From: Shewanella saliphila
GTDB lineage: Bacteria; Pseudomonadota; Gammaproteobacteria; Enterobacterales; Shewanellaceae
Length of the DNA stretch: 64,000 nt
Direction of reading: 5' to 3'
Assembly: GCF_014648295.1 (NCBI RefSeq)
Contig: NZ_BMQV01000016.1
Location: 1-64,000 of the forward strand
Shown here piece by piece: positions 8,471-18,058 of this stretch; the stretch's first letter is position 1, and the number at the start of each line of letters is the position of its first letter. The position numbers and the translations under genes are program-made. Below the pieces are notes generated by a model, which worked only from the letters and a program-made list of their open reading frames with translations, made no database searches and was not told the DNA's origin.

Positions 8471-11044
8471 TTAGAAGCGATAGTTTACACGGCCGTAGTA
8501 GTAGCCACCGTTGTAATCAAATGGACCACTTTCGTAGTACACCGCACCTAACGCACCTAGAGTACCATCTTTAAGCTTTTGCGCTTCTTGATCGAAGATG
8601 TTGTTAGCACCCACAGATACCGTAAGATTATCCATAACCGCATAACTCACTTCAACATCAATTGTCACAGCAGCATCCGCGGTTTCAGACCCCCAATCAG
8701 ACGTATCATCAGCATGTGTCGCGTAGTACTCACCAAAGTAGTTCGCACGAACAGACGTACTTAGATCATCCCAGCTCTGGCCCCACGTTAATGTGGCACG
8801 ATGTGCAGGAATGCCATCTTCTAAACGACGCACTTTACCTAAGTCTGTTGTGGCTTCGTCAAACTTATCAACTTTAGTGTCTGTCCAGCCGTACGCTAAG
8901 CTGAACTTAGCATCACCAGAAAACAGATCCATGCTGTAAGAACCCACAACATCGATACCTTGAGTAGTGGTATCAAAATCGTTGGTGTAATAAGTTACCG
9001 CAGAAATTAACTCTGGAAACTCAACACCAGCGGCTCTTAGTGCATCATAGTCACTTTCTTCAACCGAAATTTGGCTAGACTGTGCAATACGACCTGTAAC
9101 TTCAATGTTGTAGTAATCCACGGTTAAGAATAGGTTTTCGTATTCATACACAAAACCTGCTGCATAACTGACAGACTCTTCAGGCTTTAACGTTTCACCA
9201 CCATAAAATGCGGCGAGAGGGTTCGTTGGCGGCGCAATAAAGGTCTGGATCAAATCACCATTAACAATTGATGTTTGAGTATTCACTACGTTTTCTTGAC
9301 CCACCGTTGGCGCGCGAAAACCTGTACTGTGAGATGCACGGAACGACAGTTCATCAGTAGCAATATACTGAGCAGTTAACTTATAGTTTAACGTGTCGCC
9401 AAATGTAGAGAAATCTTCGTAACGTAAAGCCACACCAACCAAAAAGTCATTCGTTAGATAAGCTTCAACGTCGGTATAAACACCGATGTTGTTACGCTTG
9501 TTCTTACCTGCCGATTCTGGTCCAAAACCTTTAAAACCGTGTGAGCCAATATTAAACTCTTGGCTAGCATAAGGGCCGGCAATCCATGAAGCCTCTTCAC
9601 CTTGACCAATCTCAAATGACTCTTCGCGCCATTCAAAACCGGTCGCAAAGCTAATATCTTCTAAACTGCCAATAGTGACATAACGGTTCATATCTACGTT
9701 AAATGTAGTTTCTACTTGCTCATAAGAACCCGTATCAAAATCAGTAGGCGTATCTAACCCCATAGACGGGTTAAGTGAATTTTTTAAACCAAAGGTCGCT
9801 TTATTGCTACCAGTACCGGCGCTAACATCATAGTTCCATTCGCCAGAAGTCCCTTTAATACCCGCAAAGAAAGACATGTCCTCAATTTTACCGGTAAATT
9901 GCGGTGTATAACCACCTGGACGGATTTGGTTCATAGAGAAACAATTCGGATCGGCAACCATCGATTGATAATCAGCAGTTGCTAACACGTTGGGTACATT
10001 TGCAGATACATTACCCACCCAAGAACACGACGCCACACCGTTCTCAGCTAAACCAACATCGCCAACAAGTAGTGTTTCACCACCGTCTACAGAATAAACG
10101 TTACCGCGATTGTGCGGGTTACGATAATAGAAACCACCTGTTGCTTCACGTGAAGACACGTTACCGAATGCATACAAGTGGGTATTGTCATTAATGTCAA
10201 AGCCAGAGTTTACAAAGACGGTAAAATCATCTTCGATTTCTGGGTTACCCCAAGTTTGCGCTGGGTCTTGAATTGCGGTATTGCCACCTGCAGCAATGGC
10301 AGCGGCATCAGGACGCTGAACACTACGGCTAGTCGCATCGGCAGTTTTATATTGCGCACTGATGTTAATAAAACCATCATCTGTTAGCGGTAGACCAATA
10401 TTGCCGTCAATCGTTGTTGCTGCGCCGTCACCTTCGTAATACTCGCCTTGACTCACGGTAATCGAACCGCCTTCTGAGGCATCTTTTAATACAAAGTTCA
10501 TGACACCCGCAATCGCATCTGAGCCATACTGCGCAGCCGCACCGTCTCGTAAGACTTCAACTTGCTTTAATGCCACGCCAGGAATAACTGAAATGTCAGG
10601 GCCTTGAGCGCCATCGTTAATCCCACCTCCCTGGAACGCAATAACCGATGCACGGTGACGACGTTTACCGTTAACCAAAATCAGCGTACTGTCTGATGGC
10701 AAACCACGTAGGTTAACAGGACGAACAAGCGTCGCCGCGTCACTGATTGGTTGAGCACGAGAGTTAAAAGAAGGAACAGAAGTCACCAACATATCAATCA
10801 TATCGGTTGAGCCGTTCTTTTTAAGATCGTCGCTACTGATGATGTCTACCGGTACAGGCGAGTCACCAATAGAGCGTGGTGCCGCTCGAGAGCCAACAAC
10901 AGCGATTTTCTCAACGTTTTCCTTGGCTGTAGTTTCGTCATCAGCAGCAAAAACTTGATTGCTAACAACCGTACCGGCAAGCGCGAATGAAATGGCTAAG
11001 CTCAATGAGCTAAAACCAAATTTAGTCTTTTTTGATTGCATCAT
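8471..11044 (-). CDS. TonB-dependent outer-membrane receptor
   Basis: An 857-residue outer-membrane transporter. A signal peptide ends near residue 33 (NQVFA then ADDE). A plug domain follows (about 48-170: IAVVGSRA, VNLRGLPSDSTLILVNGKRR, VEVLRDGAAAQYGSDAIAGVMNFVLK), then a 22-strand-type barrel rich in alternating aromatic residues that ends in the expected aromatic Phe (GRVNYRF). The plug is most like the Caulobacter/Shewanella-type receptors that take up oligosaccharides or other complex organics rather than a classical siderophore receptor; that is an impression, not a proof. No TonB/ExbBD or enzyme is next to it to name a substrate. ATG at 11044 has GGGAAGAT upstream; a second ATG follows two codons later. 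Confidence 0.93.
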   Translation of the reverse strand: MMQSKKTKFGFSSLSLAISFALAGTVVSNQVFAADDETTAKENVEKIAVVGSRAAPRSIGDSPVPVDIISSDDLKKNGSTDMIDMLVTSVPSFNSRAQPISDAATLVRPVNLRGLPSDSTLILVNGKRRHRASVIAFQGGGINDGAQGPDISVIPGVALKQVEVLRDGAAAQYGSDAIAGVMNFVLKDASEGGSITVSQGEYYEGDGAATTIDGNIGLPLTDDGFINISAQYKTADATSRSVQRPDAAAIAAGGNTAIQDPAQTWGNPEIEDDFTVFVNSGFDINDNTHLYAFGNVSSREATGGFYYRNPHNRGNVYSVDGGETLLVGDVGLAENGVASCSWVGNVSANVPNVLATADYQSMVADPNCFSMNQIRPGGYTPQFTGKIEDMSFFAGIKGTSGEWNYDVSAGTGSNKATFGLKNSLNPSMGLDTPTDFDTGSYEQVETTFNVDMNRYVTIGSLEDISFATGFEWREESFEIGQGEEASWIAGPYASQEFNIGSHGFKGFGPESAGKNKRNNIGVYTDVEAYLTNDFLVGVALRYEDFSTFGDTLNYKLTAQYIATDELSFRASHSTGFRAPTVGQENVVNTQTSIVNGDLIQTFIAPPTNPLAAFYGGETLKPEESVSYAAGFVYEYENLFLTVDYYNIEVTGRIAQSSQISVEESDYDALRAAGVEFPELISAVTYYTNDFDTTTQGIDVVGSYSMDLFSGDAKFSLAYGWTDTKVDKFDEATTDLGKVRRLEDGIPAHRATLTWGQSWDDLSTSVRANYFGEYYATHADDTSDWGSETADAAVTIDVEVSYAVMDNLTVSVGANNIFDQEAQKLKDGTLGALGAVYYESGPFDYNGGYYYGRVNYRF

Positions 11045-11253
11045 TATTATCTTCCCAACTGCTTATTGTTTTAGTGTTTCGAGTGATTTTTAGGTGATTC
11101 AGTCCTAAAACCAACTCTTTATTGTGTGAAACGATCCCTATTTCAGTTACATTTCTATAACAACAAAAATACAATTGCTAACACTTTCTGAAACAAAATA
11201 AGCAATAACTAAATAATAACTCCGCAATTAACTAGGTAAACCTCTGATTTGTT

Positions 11254-11269
11254 TGTGATATAGATCACA
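11254..11269. promoter_or_regulatory. CRP binding site
   Basis: TGTGATATAGATCACA fits the CRP consensus TGTGA-N6-TCACA exactly, with a symmetric core. It lies 210 bases before the TonB-receptor start and 240 before fadD, so it could control either or both. In Shewanella CRP also governs anaerobic respiration genes. Confidence 0.75.
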
Positions 11270-11451
11270 GGTGAATTTTTTTGAAATATAACGCTTCTGG
11301 TTGTGAAACTGACTTAAAAGCCCAACTGTATAAATTTATTTACACACACTTGCGCTGCTTGTAGGTTTTAAATGACAGAAAACGGAAGAATTTTTCAATA
11401 TCAATACAACCTTTGCCAATTACTCAAGACGAGTGTAGGTTAGTAATGCAA

Positions 11452-11469
11452 TCTAAACGGACGTTTGAT
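11452..11469. promoter_or_regulatory. PsrA-like operator before fadD
   Basis: TCTAAACGGACGTTTGAT contains inverted half sites AAAC and GTTT spaced by four bases, flanked by TC/GA. This resembles the PsrA operator known from Pseudomonas and predicted for fatty-acid degradation genes of Shewanella. It ends about 40 bases before the fadD start codon, a good place for repression. The assignment rests on motif and neighbour only. Confidence 0.5.
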
Positions 11470-11509
11470 TTTTATTACAATAACAACTCAAAATTTACTG
11501 GGGGTATGC

Positions 11510-13108
11510 ATGCCTTATGATGCTGATTCAACACTCGATTTACATCAATATACTTCTATCGTCGACCTGATCGAAAAGTCGTGTCAAAAATATGCGCAAA
11601 ACACTGCTTACGCATGCTTGGGGAAAGACACAACATTTAGCGAAATAGAACGCGATTCACGTCATTTTGCAGCCTATTTACAACATTGCACTACTTTACA
11701 ACCTGGGGACAGAGTCGCGCTTCAACTGCCTAATATTACTCAATTTGTTATCGCAGCTTATGGCATAATTCGCGCAGGTATGGTGTTAGTTAACACTAAC
11801 CCTATGTACACCGAACGCGAATTGACCCATCAATTTAACGACTCAGGCGCAAAAGCCTTAATCGTACTATCAGACCTATTGCCAACACTCACAAATGTCG
11901 TCAATAACACCCCCGTTGAGCTGGTTATTTCGACACATGCAATGGATCTTATCCAGCCGCAAACTCAACCAGAGACACCGTTTGCAAAAGTGACATTTTT
12001 AGATGTGTTAGCCGAGGGGGAGAAACATCCTTATCAGGCAGTTAAGCCAACCCATGATGATTTGATAGCCTTACAATACACAGGTGGCACAACGGGTTTA
12101 TCGAAAGGGGCGATGCTCAATCATGGCAACCTTTTAGCGAACTCAGGCCAAGTTAAATCACGTATTGCAAGCACCATGAATGAGGGCAAAGACGTGTTTG
12201 TGGCTCCGCTGCCGATTTATCACATCTACGCATTTATGGTGAATTTAGTTCTGTACTTTGAATCTGGCAGCTGCTCAGTGCTTATCCCTAACCCACGCGA
12301 TATCGCAGGGTTAATCAATACAATGAAAACCTACCCTTTTACCGGGTTTGCAGGTTTAAACACCTTATTTGTGGGTTTATGTCATCAACCAGAATTTAAA
12401 GCGTTAGATTTCAGCAAGATGACCATTACCATTTCTGGCGGAACCGCATTGACAAGCGCTGCAGCTAACTTATGGCAGCAAACCACAGGTTGTATGATTT
12501 CTGAAGGCTATGGCTTATCTGAAACTTCACCCGTTGTAAGCTTAAACGCACCAGGACATCAACGCCTCGGCACCATTGGTAAACCCGTATTAGCGACTGA
12601 AGTGAGAGTGCTGGATATGGAAGACAACGAAGTGGCGACAGGGCAAGCTGGGGAGTTAGCCGTTCGTGGGCCTCAGGTAATGCAAGGTTATTGGAACAAA
12701 CCCGAAGAAACAGCCAAAGTCATGACTCAAGATGGCTTCTTTAAAACGGGTGATATTGCTATTGCCAGTGAAGATGGTTATCACACCATTGTAGATCGTA
12801 AAAAAGACATGATTATTGTGTCTGGTTTTAACGTCTACCCGAATGAAGTTGAAGATGTCTTATCAACCAATGAGCTAGTACTTGAATGTGCCGTGGTCGG
12901 CGTTGAAGATCAACGTACCGGCGAAGCCGTTAAAGCGGTGATTGTGTTAAAGCAGCAACCAGATGATATCGAAGCGACTAAACTACTGATTGATGACTAT
13001 TGCCGCAGCCAATTAACCGCGTACAAAGTACCGCGAATAATTGAGTTTACCGATCAATTACCGAAAAGTACTGTAGGAAAAATTTTACGCAGGGAACTGC
13101 GCAAATAA
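11510..13108 (+). CDS. fadD: Long/medium-chain fatty acid--CoA ligase
   Basis: A 532-residue enzyme of the adenylate-forming family that activates free fatty acids to acyl-CoA for beta-oxidation, at the inner face of the membrane. Motifs in order: P-loop YTGGTTGLSKG (about 190), EGYGLSETSP (about 340), TGDIAIASEDGYHTIVDRKKD (hinge and AMP ribose contact), and the catalytic Lys in PKSTVGKILRREL near the C-terminus. ATG at 11510 is chosen because GGGGG lies five bases upstream and it starts the usual YDADS.. family N-terminus; the frame is open further but without SD. It is slightly shorter than E. coli FadD (561), so a FadD paralog is possible. Control by fatty acids through the PsrA-like site and by CRP is likely. 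Confidence 0.9.
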   Translation: MPYDADSTLDLHQYTSIVDLIEKSCQKYAQNTAYACLGKDTTFSEIERDSRHFAAYLQHCTTLQPGDRVALQLPNITQFVIAAYGIIRAGMVLVNTNPMYTERELTHQFNDSGAKALIVLSDLLPTLTNVVNNTPVELVISTHAMDLIQPQTQPETPFAKVTFLDVLAEGEKHPYQAVKPTHDDLIALQYTGGTTGLSKGAMLNHGNLLANSGQVKSRIASTMNEGKDVFVAPLPIYHIYAFMVNLVLYFESGSCSVLIPNPRDIAGLINTMKTYPFTGFAGLNTLFVGLCHQPEFKALDFSKMTITISGGTALTSAAANLWQQTTGCMISEGYGLSETSPVVSLNAPGHQRLGTIGKPVLATEVRVLDMEDNEVATGQAGELAVRGPQVMQGYWNKPEETAKVMTQDGFFKTGDIAIASEDGYHTIVDRKKDMIIVSGFNVYPNEVEDVLSTNELVLECAVVGVEDQRTGEAVKAVIVLKQQPDDIEATKLLIDDYCRSQLTAYKVPRIIEFTDQLPKSTVGKILRRELRK

Positions 13109-13140
13109 GCTGAGCTAGGGATAATAATCACACTACCACT

Positions 13141-13172
13141 GATAAAAAAGATGCTTCGGCATCTTTTTTATC
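13141..13172 (+). terminator. Terminator after fadD
   Basis: GATAAAAAAGATGC and GCATCTTTTTTATC pair perfectly around a stable TTCG tetraloop, with a six-T run inside the arm, 32 bases after the stop codon. Confidence 0.92.
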
Positions 13173-13358
13173 AGCTTTAGACCCAGGGCAACCGCATGAG
13201 TGTGCATTTTTTGCTCACAATGAATATTTTCAGTATAGAATCATTTCCAATCATTCTTGAGGTGATAAGATTCCGAACAAATGTAGTTTAATAAATACAC
13301 TCAACTTGTACATAAAACATTCGCGATCTCGCCCTGGCTTTAGGCCCTTTTTTTGCAC

Positions 13359-15170
13359 CTATGCTGGCTCTGAATCCATCAATAACTGCAGATTGGCAAA
13401 CTCACGATATAACGCATTGCTGGCCATTAATTCATTATGAGTACCACTTGCCACTAGCTGGCCCTTATCCATCACAAAAATACGATCGGCGTTAATCACT
13501 GTCGCCAAGCGATGAGCAATAATGACGGTAGTGCGAGAAGCCATCAATGAATCCAAAGCTTGTTTCACTTTCACTTCACTCACCGCATCTAAGGCACTGG
13601 TTGCCTCATCAAGTAACAACAAAGGTCTGTTAGCTAATATGGCTCTGGCAATGGCAATACGTTGCTTTTGGCCACCAGATAAACGTACACCACGTTCGCC
13701 TAAATAAGTTAAATAGCCCTCGTTAAACTCAGTAATAAACTCATCTGCTTTTGCTGCAATACAGGCCTGAATCACTTCATCGTCAGTAGCGTCTAAACGA
13801 CCATAACGCACATTTTCGAATACATTCATTGCAAATATTACCGACTCTTGAGGCACGAGTGCATACTGCTGTCGCAACGCCGCTAACGACAGTGTTGAAA
13901 TATCAATACCATCTAATAATATCTGCCCAGATTTTGGTTGATAAAATCGCATCATCAACTCAAACAAGGTACTTTTACCCGCGCCGCTAGGCCCAACGAG
14001 CGCAACTCGCTCCCCAGGTTGAATCCGCATTGATAACTGTTTTATCACCTCTTGATTCATATCAGATGGATAGGCAAATACCAGTTGATTAAAATCTAAC
14101 TGCCCCTTTACTGGTGTCGGTAATTGTTGCGGTAATGCTTGCTCAGGTATATCAATCGGCGTATAGACTAACTCAAGTAAACGCTCCGCAGCACCAGATG
14201 CACGCTGGATCTCACTGAACACTTCACTGATGGTTGCCACGGCACCAGCCACCATCACTGCGTAAAACATAAACGCAGATAATTCACCACCAGTAATATT
14301 GCCACTCATTACATCTTGAGCACCCACCCAGGTGACAAAAGCAATTGCTGCAATACTTAAAAACATCACCGTCGAAATAAGCAAGGCTCTATACTTAATC
14401 CGCCCCTTAGCAACATGCATAACGGCTTCGACACGATCTGTAAATAGTTGACGGTCTTTCGCCTCATGTGTGTAGGCCTGAACGGTGTGGATTTCATGTA
14501 AGGTTTCATCGATGTAGGCACCTAAATCACCCACCCTATCTTGGCTTTTACGCGATAACACTCTCACTTTACGACCAAAAAAGCTCACTGGCCCCAGCAC
14601 TAAAGGCACCGCTAACAACACCAACAAAGTCAGTTTTACACTGGTAAAGCCCATCATCACTATGCCACCTGCCACAGTGACAACCGATCTTAATGCCATC
14701 GACAAACTCGAACCCACCACGCTCTGAATTAGGGTACTGTCGGCAGTAAATCGCGAAATGACCTCACCCGTTCGTTGAGTGGCAAAAAAGCCTGGCGATA
14801 ACGACAATAAGTGCTGATACACTTGCAAGCGAATGTCTGCGCTGACACGCTCGCCAAGCCAAGTCATCAAATAAAAACGACAAAACACCGCAGTACCACT
14901 GATTGCGGTAATCCCGATAATAAGCCATATAATTTCATTTAATCGACTGGCGTTGTCTGCAATAAACCCTTCATCGACCATCAGTTTTACGCCTTGCCCT
15001 AACGACAACCACGCCAATGAGCCAATAAACAAAAACACAATTGCGGCAACCACTTTAATTTTATAAGGTGATAAAAACTGTAAAATCCAGGGCAAAACGC
15101 GGTAAGGTGTAGTAGCACTTTTAGAAGAAACTGTTGCAGTCGTTGAATTCGTCACAGTATTAACCAACAA
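13359..15170 (-). CDS. ABC exporter, fused permease and ATPase (MsbA-like)
   Basis: A 603-residue half-transporter. Six membrane helices lie in the first ~330 residues (from VVAAIVFLFIGSLAWL), with the family's loop RTGEVISRFTAD. The nucleotide-binding domain has Walker A GPSGAGKST (about 395), Q-loop VPQES, signature RLSGGQKQR, Walker B LLLLDEATSALD and switch IIAHR. It resembles lipid or drug exporters of the MsbA/BmrA type. True msbA normally sits beside lpxK, which is absent here, so this is a paralog with unknown cargo. It stands alone, divergent from the pilin gene. Confidence 0.9.
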   Translation of the reverse strand: MLVNTVTNSTTATVSSKSATTPYRVLPWILQFLSPYKIKVVAAIVFLFIGSLAWLSLGQGVKLMVDEGFIADNASRLNEIIWLIIGITAISGTAVFCRFYLMTWLGERVSADIRLQVYQHLLSLSPGFFATQRTGEVISRFTADSTLIQSVVGSSLSMALRSVVTVAGGIVMMGFTSVKLTLLVLLAVPLVLGPVSFFGRKVRVLSRKSQDRVGDLGAYIDETLHEIHTVQAYTHEAKDRQLFTDRVEAVMHVAKGRIKYRALLISTVMFLSIAAIAFVTWVGAQDVMSGNITGGELSAFMFYAVMVAGAVATISEVFSEIQRASGAAERLLELVYTPIDIPEQALPQQLPTPVKGQLDFNQLVFAYPSDMNQEVIKQLSMRIQPGERVALVGPSGAGKSTLFELMMRFYQPKSGQILLDGIDISTLSLAALRQQYALVPQESVIFAMNVFENVRYGRLDATDDEVIQACIAAKADEFITEFNEGYLTYLGERGVRLSGGQKQRIAIARAILANRPLLLLDEATSALDAVSEVKVKQALDSLMASRTTVIIAHRLATVINADRIFVMDKGQLVASGTHNELMASNALYREFANLQLLMDSEPA

Positions 15171-15275
15171 ACAAATCTAAGATAAACTGATAATAACAAC
15201 AAAACGACATCAAGTAGATCAATGATCTACAGATTTAACCATTAATGAACCGATAAATAACAATAAAAATAATCC

Positions 15276-15770
15276 ATGAAAAAATCACATATTTTAATCT
15301 CTAAACAATCACGGGGTTTCACCTTAATTGAACTCGTCGTGGTGATCATTATTTTGGCAATACTTGCCATTGTGGCAAACAGCCGCTTTATCGATTTACG
15401 TAAAGATGCAATTGTCTCAACAATGGTTGGCATGGAAAGCGCGATGCAATCGGCTGCCACATTAACGTATTCAAAAGCTGCGATAGCAGGTGTTGAAAGA
15501 CTCGAAACCACAACACTTGATATTGATGGCGTTGATGTTGATTTAGTTTATGGTTACCCCGACGGAACAGCAGCAGGTATTGCAATGCTAATGAATATTC
15601 CCGAGGATGATTGGCAACAACGTGCAAGCACATTGCCTATAACAGCATGGGTTTATTGGCATGGCGTAATAGATGAAGATGCAGGCGTTGCGCAATGTTA
15701 TTTACGTTATAGGCAAGCCACATCAACCACAGCAAGGCCAGTTATTGATGTTCAAACAAGCGGCTGCTAG
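15276..15770 (+). CDS. MSHA-type/type IV-like pilin with prepilin leader
   Basis: A 164-residue protein with a class III signal: basic leader ending KQSRG, cut before Phe15, then FTLIELVVVIIILAILAIVA, with Glu at mature position 5. The leader would be processed and N-methylated by the prepilin peptidase PilD. The globular part is short and carries two cysteines (Cys141 and C-terminal Cys164) that can form the disulfide loop seen in MshA-like pilins. It is alone rather than in an msh or pil cluster, so it may be a minor or orphan pilin using assembly machinery from elsewhere. The SD is weak (AT-rich leader). Confidence 0.85.
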   Translation: MKKSHILISKQSRGFTLIELVVVIIILAILAIVANSRFIDLRKDAIVSTMVGMESAMQSAATLTYSKAAIAGVERLETTTLDIDGVDVDLVYGYPDGTAAGIAMLMNIPEDDWQQRASTLPITAWVYWHGVIDEDAGVAQCYLRYRQATSTTARPVIDVQTSGC

Positions 15771-15778
15771 CCACGTGT

Positions 15779-16192
15779 TTAGGCATCAGGATAACGGTTA
15801 TCGATAGCTTTTAGTGAGCGTAAAAACAGCCCTAAGCCACCAATGCTTAACACTAAAATTACGATTAAATCGAAAGCGCTCATGTAAGAAAAGCGAAAGT
15901 TAATCGAACTTATCACCCCAAAAATAAGTGCAACCAGTGACCCAAAGGTCAGTAGCCAACCAAATGGATTTTTAGCATTGTAAAACATCATCCCAACCCC
16001 AAATATAAACGGGATCATCACCATACCACTGGTTAGACTAAACCCACCAAAGTGATACAAATGGCTGCCAAGCCCAAATGAACTGGTGATTTTAATAGCG
16101 TTAAGTAGCATATAAAACCCGCCACACATCATCACTAACCCAATAAAAAACTGCCCTATACCACCAGATGTTCCGCCAGCACCTTTCATCAT
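15779..16192 (-). CDS. Small conserved membrane protein, function unknown
   Basis: A 137-residue protein I do not recognise. After a glycine-rich N-terminus it has four hydrophobic segments (about 13-32, 50-70, 80-95, 108-128) with short polar loops (FYNAKNP, NFRFSYM). It ends in a basic/acidic tail, IDNRYPDA. ATG at 16189 is an alternative start one codon later. It converges with the pilin gene (eight bases between stops) and is divergent from rlmG; no functional link is visible. Confidence 0.65.
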   Translation of the reverse strand: MMKGAGGTSGGIGQFFIGLVMMCGGFYMLLNAIKITSSFGLGSHLYHFGGFSLTSGMVMIPFIFGVGMMFYNAKNPFGWLLTFGSLVALIFGVISSINFRFSYMSAFDLIVILVLSIGGLGLFLRSLKAIDNRYPDA

Positions 16193-16382
16193 TATCCCTT
16201 GAAACTGTTTATGATATTGCCAATTTACTCAACCGCTTAATGAATAGCAATCTTTGCTCGCGTCGCTATGTCTCGCACCGTTTACTGATATCTGAGATAA
16301 TACACTTATCTATTGGGTTACAACGTCCGCAATAGACCCATTTAGGCACACATTATTAAAATTTCATTTAGGTAACACACCC

Positions 16383-17531
16383 ATGACCACCCAGTTTGCT
16401 TGTGAAGGCATTGAACTTGAGCTATTTCGTTATCCCACTCAACAAGCATCAAATTTACAAGCATGGGATGCTGCCGATGAGCATTTAATTAAGCACTTAA
16501 TTGACGCACAACAAACGGTAGTACCAACAGCAATCCTAAACGACAACTTTGGGGCATTAACCTGTGCGTTAGCGGCTCAAGACCCACAATGGCCTATTAC
16601 CCTAGAAACCGATGCAAAAACCAGTTTACTTGGCTGCCAACATAATTTGCAGCACAATCACTTAGCACCTACATCATTAAGCATTATAAATAGCCGCCAG
16701 ACACTCAATAGCAACACTCAACTGGTATTGATGAAATTACCTAAAAACTTACATTATTTTGCCCAACAACTGGCGCGCTTATCCACTACCCTTGCGCCTG
16801 GAACCCCAATACTAATAGGTGCAAAAGCAAAATCCATTAATGCCGCGTTACTGTCATTGATAGAAAAAAACCTCGGACCAGCAAATGCTAGTCTCACCTG
16901 GAAAAAAACACGTGTTATTACCTGTGTTAGCGACGGTAAGACGCGTAAGATTGCCCCAGCGGTAAACTGGAAAATTGACGAGTTAGGTCTTAATATCAGC
17001 AATTTGGCTAATGTATTTGCCGCGAATAAATTAGACATCGGCGCGCGGATTATGCTCGACAACATGCCAAAAGGTGACTTTACGCAAATCGTTGATTTAG
17101 GCTGTGGTAATGGTGTTTTAGGGCTACATGCCAAACAATGTTACCCACAAGCGCAAGTGCATTTTGTTGACGATTCAGACATGGCAATTGCCTCAGCACA
17201 GCATAATTGGCAAAACAATACATTAGACAATACCGAGCAAGAAACACCACAAGGACATTTTTATTGGGACGATTGTTTAACTCACCTTCCGCCAGAAGTG
17301 ACTCCCGATCTTGTCTTGTGTAATCCTCCGTTTCATCAAGGTGAAGCCATTACCGATCATATTGCCTGGCAAATGTTTGTCGATGCCTATAAACGACTTA
17401 AAAAAGGCGGCATACTGCACGTAGTGGGCAATCGTCACTTGGCATACCATGTCAAAATAAAACGTATTTTCAACAACTGCACAACGGTTGCCTCTAACGG
17501 TAAGTTTGTCATCTTACAGGCTAAGAAATAA
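16383..17531 (+). CDS. rlmG: 23S rRNA (guanine-1835-N2) methyltransferase RlmG
   Basis: A 382-residue S-adenosylmethionine-dependent enzyme that methylates G1835 in 23S rRNA. It has the duplicated MTase layout of the RsmC/RlmG family: a degenerate N-terminal half and an active C-terminal half with [11 protein letters not shown] (about 238-248) and the catalytic NPPFHQG (about 316). The start [14 protein letters not shown] is the RlmG type rather than RsmC. Length is close to the E. coli protein (378). AGGT lies eight bases before the ATG. Confidence 0.93.
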   Translation: MTTQFACEGIELELFRYPTQQASNLQAWDAADEHLIKHLIDAQQTVVPTAILNDNFGALTCALAAQDPQWPITLETDAKTSLLGCQHNLQHNHLAPTSLSIINSRQTLNSNTQLVLMKLPKNLHYFAQQLARLSTTLAPGTPILIGAKAKSINAALLSLIEKNLGPANASLTWKKTRVITCVSDGKTRKIAPAVNWKIDELGLNISNLANVFAANKLDIGARIMLDNMPKGDFTQIVDLGCGNGVLGLHAKQCYPQAQVHFVDDSDMAIASAQHNWQNNTLDNTEQETPQGHFYWDDCLTHLPPEVTPDLVLCNPPFHQGEAITDHIAWQMFVDAYKRLKKGGILHVVGNRHLAYHVKIKRIFNNCTTVASNGKFVILQAKK

Positions 17532-17925
17532 CCTCTAAACTCACTCAAATCGATTGGCTCAGTGGTTTTTTCTGGGCCAATGCTTAGCACTATTGTCGAT
17601 TACGCTTCCCTCTGCGACCACTCCTTTTGGTATGACCAATACCCAATATTGGTTGACAACAAAAGTCATCCAAGCTTATTATCAATTAACAAAACTTACC
17701 CCAAGTTGTGTATTTGGGTTGGATGACGGTATCGACTAGCACCAGTTTATCTTTATGCCATAGTTTAACTAACCAGTTAAAATCACTTTTGTTTAGTTCA
17801 ATTTGACTGGGGCTAAGTTATCAAATTGATGCAATTTACTTGGCAAAGCCGGTTTCATGAATGACAAAGTTCGACAAGGATGTCGATATTTACAGGTAGA
17901 GCTCCTCTGTCTCATACCGATAGTC

Positions 17926-17959
17926 GACCCCTTAGATCATTTCTAAGGGGTCTTTTTTT
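17926..17959 (+). terminator. Strong orphan terminator, plus strand
   Basis: GACCCCTTAGA and TCTAAGGGGTC form an 11-pair stem with a five-base loop and a run of seven T. The nearest plus-strand gene (rlmG) ends about 400 bases upstream. Confidence 0.88.
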
Positions 17960-17997
17960 ATCAACTGAATCGCCTCTAAAAAGAATGAGCTAGGCAA

Positions 17998-18031
17998 ATA
18001 AAAACGCGCCAATACTGGGTATTGACGCGTT
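17998..18031 (-). terminator. Terminator after the GntR regulator
   Basis: On the minus strand AACGCGTCAATAC and GTATTGGCGCGTT pair (one mismatch-like G-T) and are followed by TTTTAT. It lies about 28 bases past the regulator's stop. Confidence 0.75.
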
Positions 18032-18058
18032 ATATTGCTAAGCCTTGATAAAAGGCAA

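Larger units (their letters stand above)
11045..11509. other. Divergent control region between TonB receptor and fadD
   Basis: 465 bases without a gene. It holds a consensus CRP site (11254-11269) in the middle and a PsrA/FadR-type inverted repeat close to the fadD start (11455-11466). The rest is AT-rich, and I see no other clear structure. Confidence 0.6.
17532..18058. other. Gene-poor gap between rlmG and the GntR regulator
   Basis: 527 bases with no convincing protein gene. The only open frame of note, 17554-17739 on the plus strand, starts at TTG without an SD and looks random. The stretch ends with a strong plus-strand terminator (17926-17959) about 400 bases past rlmG, which is far for an rlmG terminator, and then the minus-strand terminator of the regulator. 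A short untranslated RNA ending at 17959 is possible; I found no clear promoter for it. Confidence 0.4.

Noticed and set aside
13330..13358. T-rich run after GGCTTTAGGCCC near the ABC exporter end, as a plus-strand terminator
   Set aside because: The stem is only about three stable pairs and no plus-strand gene ends nearby other than fadD, which already has a strong terminator.
17554..17739. Plus-strand open frame of 61 codons after rlmG
   Set aside because: TTG start without SD, random-looking composition, no family; left as part of the gap.
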